From Choristocarpus tenellus KU-1152 (taxonomy: Eukaryota > Phaeophyceae): 24,053 nucleotides of DNA. The DNA lies in the NCBI GenBank assembly GCA_964200185.2, contig CAXNAD020000227.1, positions 1-24,053 of the forward strand. The letters are read 5' to 3'. The notes below the pieces were generated by a model. The model ran no database searches. It was given only the letters and a program-made list of their open reading frames with translations, and had not been told where the DNA came from. The stretch's first letter is position 1. Every line of letters starts with the position of its first letter. Of this stretch, positions 1 to 16,628 are shown one piece after another. Made by a program: the position numbers and the translations under genes.

Positions 1-254
1 CGGACGCCCCCTCACAAATCACCCCCCCCTCACAAATGCTTTGACCCTTTGCTTGAATAGCATCCAGGAAGCACTTACGTATTGCATTGAGGAGTGAACA
101 TAGTTGTTGTTGTACACTCTTGCTGCAAATTTGGTTTCTAGGTTTTATCCTTCAGTGCTGAGGTGGAATTTTTACTCCTCACTATTGGTTATGCAAGCTG
201 TTATTGGCATGGTTCTTGTATTTTGGTGTATCTGTTCTAATCTCCCTATTGAAG
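1..254. other. 5' edge, no supported exon
   Basis: No exon could be supported here. A 79-codon open frame (104-343, +) crosses it, but its translation is hydrophobic and T-rich, as intron sequence usually is, and it runs antisense to no known protein. The pyrimidine-rich stretch at about 230-254 looks like the acceptor tract of the first candidate exon of the next gene. Upstream exons of that gene are probably outside the window. Confidence 0.4.
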
Positions 255-370
255 TGGTTGCTTTGCAACAACACGACGGAATCGTTTTGAAATGGAAATT
301 GTTCCAACTCCCAAGTTTGAGATCACTCATCCGAAAAGATTAGGACTTCTTCCAGTAAAATTCAGGTCAA
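255..370 (+). CDS. Unknown gene, candidate exon 1 of the visible part
   Basis: The acceptor follows a pyrimidine-rich tract ending in GAAG at 254. The frame reads FEMEIVPTPKFEITHPKR near its middle, unlike the surrounding intron-like translations. Two donors are possible: GTCAAG at 366 (phase 2) or GTTAGA at 371 (phase 1). Only the second keeps the frame into the next exon as I read it. Confidence 0.45.
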
Positions 371-2894
371 GTTAGAAAACGGCAACATTAGAAGCACCCG
401 AAACTCTCAACTTTGAGGTGCTAAGATGCTATTATAATTTAGCAATTTTTTTTTATGTTGTCCAGGGAGGGAAAGTGTAGTACAAAGTATGTCCATGCCT
501 CCACATTCTTGGGGTGTTGGTTCACATATACAGGTTTCATTGTGAGATACCTGCAACAGAAATAGCGTGAAAGGCGTTGTTGCCAATGAAGAACTAACTT
601 CACACACCGGACTAAAACAGTAGCGAGCTTGCTGCAACTGAGCACTACAATGCCCAAACGTTGCCTGCCAAAAAGGGTGTCTAGAATTGAAAGCAAGTAC
701 AGTTGCAACTTGAAGTGTCTGAAAAAAAACTACATCTACTTGAATATATCCAAAGCATACCCAAAGAGCACTAATTGAGTATTGAGATTCACCGAGCTAC
801 AAGGGCAAATGAGCCGTTATGCCTTCACACTTAGAATAAGTGATTTTAAAAAAATCCATCAACTTTCGATTTTTGATTGATTGCAATTTTACTGAACTGT
901 AGCAATTCAGTCACTGTGATTCACAACAAATACTAGTTCATGCATGTGTATCCACGCATAGTCCATCTACCTCTTGGGTGCAGGGCACTCACTCGCTACC
1001 CTCTCCAACCTCCGCTTTAAATCCATTTCGAAAGCTCGTACTTTAAAGCAACTTGACAGCAGGAGGAGTATGTGTTCGCAGGGGATGTGGGTATTATGGC
1101 AATAATAATAGCAGAGGTGCCCTTGCTGAAGCTGCTCCACCTCCCCAACTTTTGTTTTAAATCATACTTTTTTTTTGTTCTGCAGGTTAAGCTCTTTCTT
1201 CTGGAAGTCCCACCTTATCCAGTTACTCATCCAGGTGATGTTCGCATGTACCTACATGTCTGACATATATGCCTACTCAATTTGCAGTTCATGATCCCAT
1301 TCCTGAACAGCTGCTTGAATCACAGAAACACTTCCTAGCAGATGAAGAGGCAAATTCCCTTACCATTGGTAGTTCTACATATCTGACTCAGCGTATGGTC
1401 CAAATTACTATTAATATCGAATTGTTAAAAATATGTTTTTTTAAAGTATCACAACAACCGAGTGACCACCCACACCACCCCTCACCGGGCGCTCTTCTGA
1501 CACAGGTGCGCTTGACTGTAGAGGAGGACCTTGTGAACAGAAGCCTGCGTCGGGCAGTTTCGTACACCAAGAAGAGACGCAAGAAGCGTATATACACCCT
1601 AACCAAACAGAAACTGAAGGATCAAGAGATGAAGGTTGAGGCGCTGAAACTACTGCTGAACTCATCTCAGTTTGGGATGGATAGGTAATTACAATTTTGA
1701 ACTCATCTACTCTTTTCATGTTCAAGTAGTAAGAACTTGCCGCTTGTTGCTAGGAACTGACACAAGTTGAAGTTGCTTGCCTGTAGTTATATCACTGTAG
1801 TGCTACGTAGTGGCACTCAGCACTACTATTGTAGATGCATAATATAGCAAGAGTCCTCCCTACGGAAACTGAGAGGTGTCGCAGGTTACTACAGTAGATC
1901 GATGTTGGTCCTCTGAACATGGCGGTAACCATGCAAGGTACTTCAGAGTCCTCTGACAAATGACAGCACTACAGGTTCTACCACAACTTTTATAGTTAGC
2001 TGCGGAATTTACAGTGTTTTGAAGACTTAATAGAGGTGCAACAGCTCCCCTCCCCTCCAGTGGTAACACCCTGGAACCTTTCAAAAGTCGTTCGAGAGTG
2101 TTGGTTCAGTTTGTTGCTATGATATCCCAATCACATTTCCTAGTTAAGCAAACTTTCAAAACCCTTCAGGTTTGTGACTTCCCTCTTATTTTCTAACTCG
2201 AGTTTGATCATTAGACACCGAGAGCCCTTTCCAACAAAAATAAAATAATTGTAGACTGGCTTCAACCACCATCACTAACAAAGTTTTCTATCCAACAACA
2301 GGCCTCGAAAGAAGCAAGAGGAGTCAGATGAGGACATTGGAGTAACTGCTAACATGGACAGTGGTTTGGTGGGATGGACAGAAAAATACGATAAGGTGAC
2401 TGACTAGTTCTAGTCTATTGCTCTCCTGCTGTCACTCAAACAAGTCTTGACCATTATTTCCACTATCAATAATACTGGACCAACAACTTTGGAACTATTA
2501 ATACTTTTGATACTAGTAATAAAAATTTTAAAAGACAAAAGCCCCCCCCCCCACCCTAACAAATCGGTGTTGCTAGTGTGAGCCCTATATCCAAAGGAAC
2601 AAAAACAACTCGATCTATGGTCAATGGATCTTCAGTGAATCTCACACCAGTCTCAAGTTTGTGCATTTACCGGACTAGTACACCAATCGGAAATCGCGTA
2701 AATGTCAACCAAAAGCCGATTCCCGGGAATGTTCCCTCTGTGAGCAGGTGTCAGGACGGAAAGTGTGGTGCAACACTCAAACAGGAGAGATCAGCACAAC
2801 AAAGCCAGACAGCCGGACAGAGATGAAGAGAGTAGAGGAGGCATTGGAGGAAAAGAAGAAGCTCTTGATCTCCAAGAGGGCGCGCCGCGAATGA
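255..2894 (+). CDS. Unidentified multi-exon gene with degenerate WW-like motif (3' part)
   Basis: I do not recognise this protein. The best model joins exons 255-370, 466-533, 1186-1234, 1288-1397, 1506-1684, 2302-2395 and 2748-2894 (stop TGA 2892-2894). All phases agree: 1, 0, 1, 0, 2, 0. The last five exons are the most secure. Visible features in order: a beta-like segment (VKLFLLEVPPYPV); a segment rich in E and L; a strongly basic run (KKRRKKR) inside a helix-prone region of about 60 residues; an acidic linker (EESDEDIG); then GWTEKYD...GRKVWCNTQTGE, which follows the WW-domain pattern but has Thr where the second Trp should be. A charged helix ending in SKRARRE closes the protein. Such motifs occur in ciliary and RNA-binding proteins, but I infer no function. 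The start lies upstream or is unseen. The gene is convergent with CNOT11. Confidence 0.75.
466..533 (+). CDS. Unknown gene, candidate exon 2
   Basis: It starts after a T-rich tract and TCCAG and ends before GTTTCA. Read with two leading bases, the 68 bp give RESVVQSMSM and PPHSWGVGSHIQ and end in phase 0, which matches the next exon. A second frame is also open, so the reading rests on phase and composition. Confidence 0.5.
1186..1234 (+). CDS. Unknown gene, exon 3
   Basis: A long T tract and TGCAG precede it and GTGATG follows. The 49 bp encode VKLFLLEVPPYPVTHP plus one base (phase 1). The following intron is only 53 bp, so very short introns occur in this genome. Confidence 0.65.
1288..1397 (+). 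CDS. Unknown gene, exon 4
   Basis: The acceptor is TTTGCAG. It encodes HDPIPEQLLESQ and then an E/A-rich stretch ending TYLTQRM. The stronger-looking donor at 1361 (GTAGTT) would break the frame, so the weaker GTCCAA donor at 1398 is chosen because it gives phase 0 into the next exon. Confidence 0.7.
1506..1684 (+). CDS. Unknown gene, exon 5 (basic helical segment)
   Basis: The acceptor is GACACAG and the donor GTAATT at 1685. The 179 bp encode a helix-prone segment with VEEDLVNRSLRRAV, then KKRRKKR, then QKLKDQEMKVEALKLLLN. It ends in phase 2 with a codon split across the 617-bp intron. This is one of the clearest coding blocks of the gene. A second open frame across the same bases lacks sensible composition. 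Confidence 0.85.
2302..2395 (+). CDS. Unknown gene, exon 6 (acidic linker and start of WW-like motif)
   Basis: The acceptor is CAACAG and the donor GTGACT. It encodes PRKKQEESDEDIG, then an ANMDSG linker and GWTEKYDK, which supplies the first Trp of a WW-like motif. It ends in phase 0. Confidence 0.85.
2748..2894 (+). CDS. Unknown gene, last exon with WW-like half and stop
   Basis: It follows GAGCAG. It encodes VSGRKVWCNTQTGE and TTKPDS, matching the G-R-x-(aromatic)-x-N-x-x-T-G core of WW domains, but the canonical second Trp before the Pro is absent. A charged helix (MKRVEEALEEKKK) follows and the frame stops at TGA 2892-2894. Confidence 0.85.
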   Translation: MSGRKVWCNTQTGEISTTKPDSRTEMKRVEEALEEKKKLLISKRARRE

Positions 2895-3399
2895 TAGTAG
2901 AATGATCGTGGAGTTCTGACTCGGTCAATGCATGCATACATGGTGATGGAATCAAGGATTTCAAACTTAGAAAGTGATAGGTCAATGGCAAAACATTGAC
3001 GGTAGTATACTCCATTACTCTAGCCTCCACAGGGAAAGGCAAGAAGAGATCATGGTTAAGGAAGTGCTCTACTAATTGCATCAAGTTCAATCAAAGTTAT
3101 GTGCTCAAAATCAAACAAATAAGAGGCATACGTCACTCAACTGCACGCCTCTCCCCACCATCACACCCAGCTGTGCATATATATCAGGGCCATCAGAAGG
3201 CTACGCGATTTTCGACACACAGCCCTCTAACACAGAACTGGACAGAGCATAACAGAGGCCCCTGTTCTATTCACGAGACACTGCCGTACACTTCTCAGTA
3301 CTTCAAGTAGACAGTTACTGAAAACAACCAAGCGCAGTTCAAGGGAGAACTGTTGACCCTTTCTTTTTCTAGTCCTGCTTTGTACCTACGGTGATTTAA
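2895..3399. other. Convergent 3' region between unknown gene and CNOT11
   Basis: The region lies between two facing stop codons and probably holds both 3' untranslated regions. I see no AATAAA on either strand inside it. The nearest + strand AATAAA is at 3500-3505, beyond the CNOT11 stop, so the transcripts could overlap. The open frames here (2996-3310 +, 2791-3090 -) have no recognisable content. Confidence 0.5.
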
Positions 3400-10227
<6,828 letters not shown>

Positions 10228-11060
10228 CTGAGATACACCAAACATCATAAATGCAACAAACATGAGCAGCCATCAACAAAACTCAAGTGTGAATGTGTGA
10301 ACACAACTCACCTCTGCTTCATACTACACCCTTCAAAAGGTGCGAACTGACTCTGTCGTGCACAAGGCCGTCATTTAACCAATCATAGTGTCATCATCCA
10401 CATAATCCAACCTTAAACCACTCATGACATGAAAAGGTACAGAGGTGTCTCTGACAGGTTTAACGTTGTGCAGAGAGGGAAGGTTACTTTGGGAGCCACG
10501 GCATCTGATTGTACAGAATAAGTAACTTTTGTACCTCTACAAAAACAAACATGCCCGGACCACATGCAGGCTGGCATTCACCTTGGCAACAACCCTCATA
10601 AATGTACATGGTGCCTAACTCATACAATGGAATACACAAGCAAAACAACTGTCTCCCACTTCATATTCCAATGAGGGTCCACACATCCCCACCAAGTAGA
10701 CAACAAGGGGTATAGTCAATAAAGGTACTAATACAGCGTAAACTTACACCTCAACATGGCACTACTCTCTTCTTAGCAGTCATCTCCTTGTACCTCACAC
10801 TGGATGTCACGTGTATTGGTAACAAAGGTCTGCGTCTAACTGTACCCCATATCGTCAAAACCTCAAAAAATAGACAAGCTTCATCCCCCCAGCCCCTCAA
10901 GTTCTTCAGAGCAACTGCCACGGACTACTCCTCTGGGGAAGACACTCTAAGTACACCTTTAGACATGAGACTCCTAACTCCCCGATATTCAAATCTTCTT
11001 ATCACTGGCACAATTGCGCCCATATTCAACGACATATCAAGCTTCAGAATATTAAAGAGA
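10228..11060. other. Region upstream of CNOT11 with no resolved gene
   Basis: The first CNOT11 exon should lie here or further up. A strong minus-strand donor (GTGAGT, 10310-10305) follows a few codons that would read YEAE in the right phase, but I see no convincing exon. A minus-strand block at about 10550-10430 is open in two frames. The 160-codon + frame at 10788-11270 has no domain-like content. Confidence 0.35.
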
Positions 11061-11088
11061 TCAAAAAGAAGTAGCGTCCAGTTTCACC
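11061..11088 (-). CDS. Candidate terminal exon of unknown minus gene
   Basis: The acceptor is CATACAG; one base is followed by VKLDATSF and TGA (11063-11061). Its phase fits the donor of the exon at 11399-11333. Confidence 0.3.
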
Positions 11089-11332
11089 CTGTATGTTCCA
11101 TTAAATGCAATGAAACGGCACCCAAGACAGCAAGGCAGGATTGCCAAAGGAGAGGGAGAGGGTTGATGCCAAAAGCATCAACTCAGTTCACTCAAGTACT
11201 CCACTTGAGTACCCCCTACGTTGGACTTCTCCCTGTGGTGTATATACCAGAGCCCACGAGTTCAGTGTGACCTAGAGTGAAAGGCATTCCAGTACACAAC
11301 ATTTGCTGCGACCCAGCATGAGGGGCACTCAC

Positions 11333-11399
11333 AGGATGACCTTGTCAAGGAGAACAATGACCAATTTGGGATCAGCAATGAAGTCTCTGACAATTGCCC
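11333..11399 (-). CDS. Candidate exon of unknown minus gene
   Basis: It reads AIVRDFIADPKLVIVLLDKV, then I, ending before a perfect GTGAGT donor. The acceptor (CCAAG) is weak. The hydrophobic helix-like sequence with balanced charges is unlike the Cys-rich translations of nearby introns. Confidence 0.45.
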
Positions 11400-12220
11400 C
11401 TTGGATTAGGTTTGCGTGTCTTCCGTGAGGGATACATCAGTCCTGGGCTAGAAGCACACCACACACAGACCACAATGGAAAAGAGGATAAACAGCCCCCC
11501 ACCCTCCCAAAACAGTGGGACTTCATAATACCCTCATATCTCCTCGGGGAACACGCAGATGTTATTAAGCAGGTGTTAAATCATTCCCACTTTGGATTCT
11601 CACTACTCTCTCCTATCCTTGGACATTGGAGGGGCAATACCGTGAGTCAAAATAAATAAAATACACACACATACAAACACTGCATCTACTCTCATGTCCT
11701 GGAGAGATGAGTGACCTCATCCTCGCCAACAGCATCAACAAAAAAATATCGTTGACTTTGACAGTCCTATCCTCTCAAACTCTCTCCAAGTACCGAGACG
11801 CAAAACTTGCCCCACACTAACGCCATACCAAGTACTACTACAAACTAGACCTGCAGCTATTATGCCATACAACATACGTAGGCGTTCCTCCGCCGACTGT
11901 GCTCGTCATCAACCGCCCAGTTCAAACCATTCCCAAACAAGGGACTAACCCCAACACACGGGGTGATGCCATCCGAACGTGGCACACCTACTGCAACTAA
12001 GCCTGTGTTTGTGTTCATTTCTTCCTTTTTAAAGGCAAAAAAATATATATTATATTTGTCCTACAAGTAACTACATTCACCTCTCAGTCGGTATGTGCTT
12101 AAAAAAGTACAACAACTAAAAAAAAGGTACCCCAAAGGTCATATCTACGTCATACATAAATCATATATAAATATGAACCTTGCGTTGGCACCAGGAATTG
12201 AGATGTATCAATACTACTAC

Positions 12221-12278
12221 CTCACAAAAAATTCAATCTCTTCAAAGTTAAGCTCTCTCAAGCACAGGAATCCAAGCT
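12221..12278 (-). CDS. Candidate exon of unknown minus gene
   Basis: The acceptor is TTGTTGCAG and the donor GTAGTA. It encodes LGFLCLRELNFEEIEFFV with two bases at each end (phase 1 in, phase 2 out). Not recognised. Confidence 0.4.
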
Positions 12279-12918
12279 CTGCAACAATAATCGACACCAA
12301 AACCTCAAAGAGGTAATCAATCAGAGATTTTTTTTATGTGTGTGCACGGTGCCTGCACTGCTAGAAATCTCCTCGTGGCCGTGGCTTAGCGTGACCAAGG
12401 GCTTTGCTCTCCTCTCCTCATACAATACACATGTGTTTCGATTCAAATTTTTTAAAAAAGTCTTGAAAAACACACAAAAGAATAGAAAATTCCTCAACCG
12501 CTTCAAGTTGCACTCACAACAGCTTTCGATTTGCAATAGTGTAGTGTATTCAAAGCGCTTGGGACTGATCACCACAGATCATTCATAATTATATGACTAC
12601 CACTTCTATTATCACCTCCCCATACACATTGGCCGACCCTCTTCAGTGTGTATGACTCTACAAACCTTCTTACCTCGGCAAGCAAAAGAAAAAACCTCTT
12701 ACCTTCCAAAACATCCATGTGAGTGGAACTCCCCACTGCCCACAAGACTGACTGCTGATACTGCCTCATATTCCTCCACAATCAACCCGCAACTCCAACT
12801 CAGCACCTCACAAATCAAACACAACAACTTGCTCCAAACAACTCGCAGAGCCCACAGCAACCAACACTTCCAAATACTCATAACAAAATAGTATCACAAA
12901 TCACAAAAACCGTACTAC

Positions 12919-12998
12919 CTAGTCCGCTTCGTGACCATGGGGTGTACAACCATGACTGCCATCATGCTTGGCATCTCCACATCATTATATCCAATGCC
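12919..12998 (-). CDS. Candidate exon of unknown minus gene
   Basis: It follows ATTCCCAG and reads GIGYNDVEMPSMMAVMVVHP, then MVTKRT, before GTAGTA. The 80 bp end in phase 2. Met-rich; not recognised. Confidence 0.4.
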
Positions 12999-13209
12999 CT
13001 GGGAATCCCAGGCAGGATGAGAAATGAATGGCACCATGTGGATGCATCATGTGGAACCCCAAGAAATAGAAGAATCGTTTATTCAGTTTGAGATAAACAA
13101 TCAACGGGGCAGGATGACATCAGTCTGTCGGCTACAGTAGGCCAAGTAGCTTCAAACAGACTGATGGCGATCCCCAAATCAAACACTTCACAAAAAAGTT
13201 ACCACTGAC

Positions 13210-13285
13210 CATCCGGTGGAACAGGACCCAGCATAACATCCTCCTGCTCGTCCTCTCCTTTATCTTCACTTGAGTTCTCTTGCAT
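13210..13285 (-). CDS. Candidate acidic exon of unknown minus gene
   Basis: From ATG 13285-13283, with an in-frame TGA just upstream, it reads MQENSSEDKGEDEQEDVM and then LGPVPPD before GTCAGT (phase 1). The GA-rich acidic sequence stands out against TG-rich surroundings. It could be an internal exon using CAAG as acceptor instead of a first exon. Confidence 0.45.
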
Positions 13286-13886
13286 ATAGTGTCAAATGTG
13301 CGGCAGACAAAGCCACATTTAGCTTGGCAACCTATGTGACCAAGTCTGTGCTTCCTAAATTGTTGGCTCTGAGAGCATCTGAGTGAGAGGAGAAGGATTG
13401 GAATCGTACAGTACCCTTCCCAACCAAACAACATAAAAGAGTTGAGTACTAAGGGCTAACTAATGCTGCCAAATACACCTGCAACTCTTGGGTATCACAT
13501 AATGTTATGGTAACAAGGTGAGCACAACAGAGACAAGGTCATCACACAATCTGCCCTTTTCACCAAATACTTGGTGCTCTGCACTGGTGTGGAAAAGGTG
13601 CGCACAACACACCCTCAACCTGGAAAGCAGAGTGGATCATCGAGTGGATCATCTCATGCACCACAGAGTATCAGCAGAATATATTTCGCAGACTCTGCAT
13701 TCAACACCTACACAAGCATTGCACCTATCGCAGTATCCCGGCTGCATGCACCAAGAGCAATAACCACAGGTAGGTGGATATCGTAGCGTTTACAAGTTCA
13801 AGTGGATAGAGCGCAGAATCAACCGTCCCAAAAACATGCGGGCATTGAAACACCTCAAGAAGTAGATATGGCGGAGTTGGGCATAC

Positions 13887-13933
13887 CATTCCCAAGAGTA
13901 CAGGAAGAACAGTGATCACGAACCAGGGCTATC
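13887..13933 (-). CDS. Candidate short exon of unknown minus gene
   Basis: 47 bp between TACTTCAG and GTATGC, reading IALVRDHCSSCTLGN, with one base at each end. The phase fits the preceding candidate exon (14703-14572). Confidence 0.3.
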
Positions 13934-13999
13934 CTGAAGTATCCTTGCACTAGTAACAAGACCAAAACAAACACCATACAGACTCATTTAACACTAAAT

Positions 14000-14550
14000 G
14001 TTAAAAGAAGTTGAATATTCTTGACCACTAAGGTTTTGTGTTATACAAAACCCGATTTGTTGCCAGAAAAAAGTTGATTAGTTTCAGTTTATCACTACGA
14101 AGGTGAAAATTTGTTGGTAGTATCAACATCAACAAAACCTTTTGCTATCGGATGTGTTGATGTGTTAGCACACCATCAAAGCCTCCAACATAGACAGCAC
14201 AAGCAGACCTATGTATCGAGCCTTCAAATTATACACCCTTTACACTTCATCAACTGCAACCCCTCTTGCCCAGTGTGTTCAATGTATATCTACCATGTCC
14301 AGTACGATATTGTATGCTCGTACATTGTGGCTACTCTCTTGTGCCACCCGGCAGCAAAAGTATCTCCTCAGTTAAATAGCTGCTTGTTACCCTTACACAT
14401 CTCAAAACAATGAAAACAGTTCACCACAGCGGCCACTGCCTACCCTTTGCACCTACGGTGGAGCTCTAGAGTAGTACACTAGGCTGAGGAGACCCGGTTT
14501 TGCTATGCATTAACAGCATTATCAAAAATAAAATAATTGCCCCAGATCAA
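14000..14550. other. No gene seen
   Basis: Nothing on either strand combines coding-like composition with splice sites. The 100-codon + frame at 14111-14413 has no domain-like features. Confidence 0.4.
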
Positions 14551-14571
14551 TATTACAAATATAGCACTTAC

Positions 14572-14703
14572 ACATCAACAAAAAAGGGAGGTTGACAAAT
14601 GGGGTGGTATGCCTGCCCATCAGATAAGAATTCTCCTTGTATTAGAAGATACATGAGTACGAAAATTTCGATCTTATATATCGGAGGTACAAAATAGTGA
14701 AAC
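14572..14703 (-). CDS. Candidate exon of unknown minus gene
   Basis: The acceptor is CGGCAG and the donor is a perfect GTAAGT. The 43 codons read FHYFVPPIYKIEIFV, then MYLLIQGEFLSDGQAYHPIC, then QPPFFVD. A 47-bp intron would separate it from the exon at 14827-14751, phase 2 on both sides. Not recognised. Confidence 0.5.
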
Positions 14704-14750
14704 CTGCCGTAGAGATTGCACAAAAATACATAAAATATGTCTTGGAAGAC

Positions 14751-14827
14751 ATCTGCTGTAGTTGAGACAACTGCCAAAAGGCTTCATAAAGTGGGCGCAG
14801 GGGGGGGGTGTCTCTTGCCAAGACTAT
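14751..14827 (-). CDS. Candidate exon of unknown minus gene
   Basis: It follows GGTTGCAG and reads IVLARDTPPLRPLYEAFWQL, then SQLQQ, before GTCTTC. The frame passes through a nine-base C run (G run at 14800-14808 on the + strand), so it depends on that run length being right. Confidence 0.45.
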
Positions 14828-15787
14828 CTGCAACCATGAGCCTCAGCCAAATATTTTATCATCGGGAAATATACCAGGCAATACTCTGATTGCAGATACT
14901 CCATCGTCATGGCTATATTGCATTGAGATGAACGCTGGTCGCACATCTTGTTTCCTAAGCCCTCCAAGGCTTTGTCTACTGCCACTATTTTGAAGTAAGA
15001 ACCGAAGGTTCACACCATTGATCTAGTATATCACTTCGTTTGTAGAGGTGCATTGCTGCTGAACGTAGATGCGGAACAACTTTTACTCACAACCCCATGA
15101 TGGAAGAACCTACGTGTTGATGGATTGTCCTGGAACATAAGGCTTTCGATGTCAAGGGCTGAGCAATGCAGTAGGGTAATATAAACTTCGAAAGGATTCG
15201 GGGGCTCCTAAGAATGGCACCAACATCATTTTCACCGCTAACTATACCTAGCATGTCGTCTAAGAGGACATTTGCCTTTCGAGGTTACTATAGTCACTTT
15301 GACAACAAAATTGTTTTCTAAGGACTGCATCTGTTGTTGTGTTTCATTTAGCCCTTTCCCGAGGATAAAATGGCTCTTTTACAATCGAGGCCTTAATTGC
15401 TGGTAAAATAGGTAGAAATAAACCATTGTCCACTTGGGAAGAGGGTTTCCAAGTGGTGCCCTTCAGACTGTGACTCAAGCACAAACCGCAACAGTGGTCA
15501 TTGGGTGTTTCCAACTTCAGTTGTATCGAAATACGTTAGCAATAAAATGTCAATAACTCTAGCCTAATTCCAGCGCTTCAAGAAGATCGAGCAATGAGAT
15601 GGTTAGGTAGAAACAAGCAGTATGGTTAGGTATACACTCCAAACCTCACCTTGCTAAAAAATAAACAAACAATTTGTTGCCTACCAGGACCTTATTGCTA
15701 CATAGAGCGTAAATGAAGTACAGAAGTTAGGAAGGGAGGGGAAAAAATGTGAATATGCACACTGTTGTGGACGAGACGAGTACTCAC
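14828..15787. other. Unresolved stretch, no supported exon
   Basis: Two overlapping minus-strand frames are open at about 15510-15350, but I see no consistent splice sites around them. Confidence 0.35.
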
Positions 15788-15927
15788 ATTGAGGAGTTGC
15801 AACAATGGCTCCAGCTCTCGGGTCTCCAGCATTTCGCCTACCGATCAGCCTTACGCATCGGATGTTGACCGAGTCCAATCCCAAGCCACCCTCCCACCAG
15901 TCTAGAGTCTCAGCGTAGAATCGAAAC
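15788..15927 (-). CDS. Candidate exon of unknown minus gene
   Basis: 140 bp between CACCATAG and GTGAGT. The 46 codons read FRFYAETLDWWEGGLGLDSV, then NIRCVRLIGRRNAGDPRAGA, then IVATPQ. Both splice sites and composition are good. I cannot name the family; the GxGLDSVNIRCVRL pattern faintly recalls secreted beta-sheet proteins, which is speculation. Confidence 0.5.
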
Positions 15928-16102
15928 CTATGGTGACCAAAAATCTAGCATAGAATTGGGGGTGACCCCAAACAAACAAATGCCTTGGTCTGAGCGAGGG
16001 ACTACAAATATTCATTTATGAAACGCCTTTGAAGGTGGTTGTAAGAAGTTTCTCGTTAGGCAATTTTGTTACAAGAACTGCTTGTCCACAAGTGCAACTC
16101 AC

Positions 16103-16205
16103 CAAAGTCACAGCTTGCGGGATAAACCATGTCAGATATGAGTTCTGGTGCCTCACCTTCGCCTCCTGACTCGTCTCTAGATGAAGCTACGGAAGAAGGG
16201 TTCAT
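16103..16205 (-). CDS. Candidate first exon of unknown minus gene
   Basis: From ATG 16205-16203 it reads MNPSSVASSRDESGGEGEAP and ELISDMVYPASCDF, then a perfect GTGAGT donor in phase 1. The frame stays open upstream to 16298. It is antisense to a rival + strand reading (16129-16209) that could be the CEP95 first exon; both cannot easily be coding. Confidence 0.4.
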
Positions 16206-16209
16206 CTTG
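16129..16209 (+). CDS. CEP95-like first exon, candidate A
   Basis: ATG in AACCATGT context, 27 codons rich in S, P, D and E, then a GTAGGT donor in phase 0, which matches the next exon at 16509. It is antisense to a minus-strand candidate exon with an equally good donor. A second candidate is ATG 16398 with donor GTTGCA at 16449, also phase 0, giving a 60-bp intron. Confidence 0.35.
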
Positions 16210-16508
16210 GTAGGTGCACAAAACGCATGAAAGGGACCGTTGATAATTCTAGGTCGTGACTTCGTAGCTGGTTCGCTTCCAGATGATACCCTATGCAATT
16301 ACCACTGACAATGCAGTTGACGAACGAAATATATATCATTTGGTTGAAGCTGTTTTTTACTTGCCCCACCAGTGATTGAGGGTTGCTATTTGGCATCATG
16401 ACCACACTATTGGACTCTTATCTCATTCAAGACACAACCCGCAAAGAGGTTGCACTGGTTTCACGACTCTGATGCTGCAACTCGTTGCCCACACCGACAC
16501 CCAATAAG

Positions 16509-16628
16509 GCGAGCATCAATACGCTATTGGGTCGTGTTGGAATATCAGCTAAACCGATCAACTCATTTGAGGAACTGCGTAAGAGTGCATCCAGCATGTT
16601 TGTGGCCATCTTCGAAGCAATGTTTCAG
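16509..16628 (+). CDS. CEP95: CEP95-like exon, start of CH-like domain
   Basis: ASINTLLGRVGISAKPINSF and SSMFVAIFEAMFQ, 40 codons, phase 0, donor GTGTGC. It aligns with the human N-terminal segment around ANNLL...VFIALYQSILG. The acceptor (AATAAG) is weak but is the only one downstream of the in-frame TGA at 16470. Confidence 0.75.

Larger units (their letters stand above)
11061..16205 (-). other. Candidate unidentified minus-strand multi-exon gene
   Basis: Several minus-strand blocks have coding-like composition and fitting splice sites: 16205-16103, 15927-15788, 14827-14751, 14703-14572, 13933-13887, 13285-13210, 12998-12919, 12278-12221, 11399-11333 and 11088-11061 (in-frame TGA). Some neighbours are phase-compatible (14827 to 14703 to 13933; 11399 to 11088). 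Others are not, so exons are missing or wrongly bounded, or more than one gene is present. I recognise no domain. If real, the gene lies between CEP95 (head to head) and CNOT11 (same strand). Confidence 0.35.

Noticed and set aside
10788-11270. 160-codon plus-strand open frame
   Set aside because: No recognisable motif, intron-like composition, no splice or start context. Minus-strand readings such as VKLDATSF-TGA fit better.
13680-13800. Minus-strand Cys-rich reading with many CxxC pairs, zinc-ribbon-like
   Set aside because: TG-rich introns here give Cys-rich translations by chance (as at 18344-18495), and no acceptor with a fitting phase precedes it.
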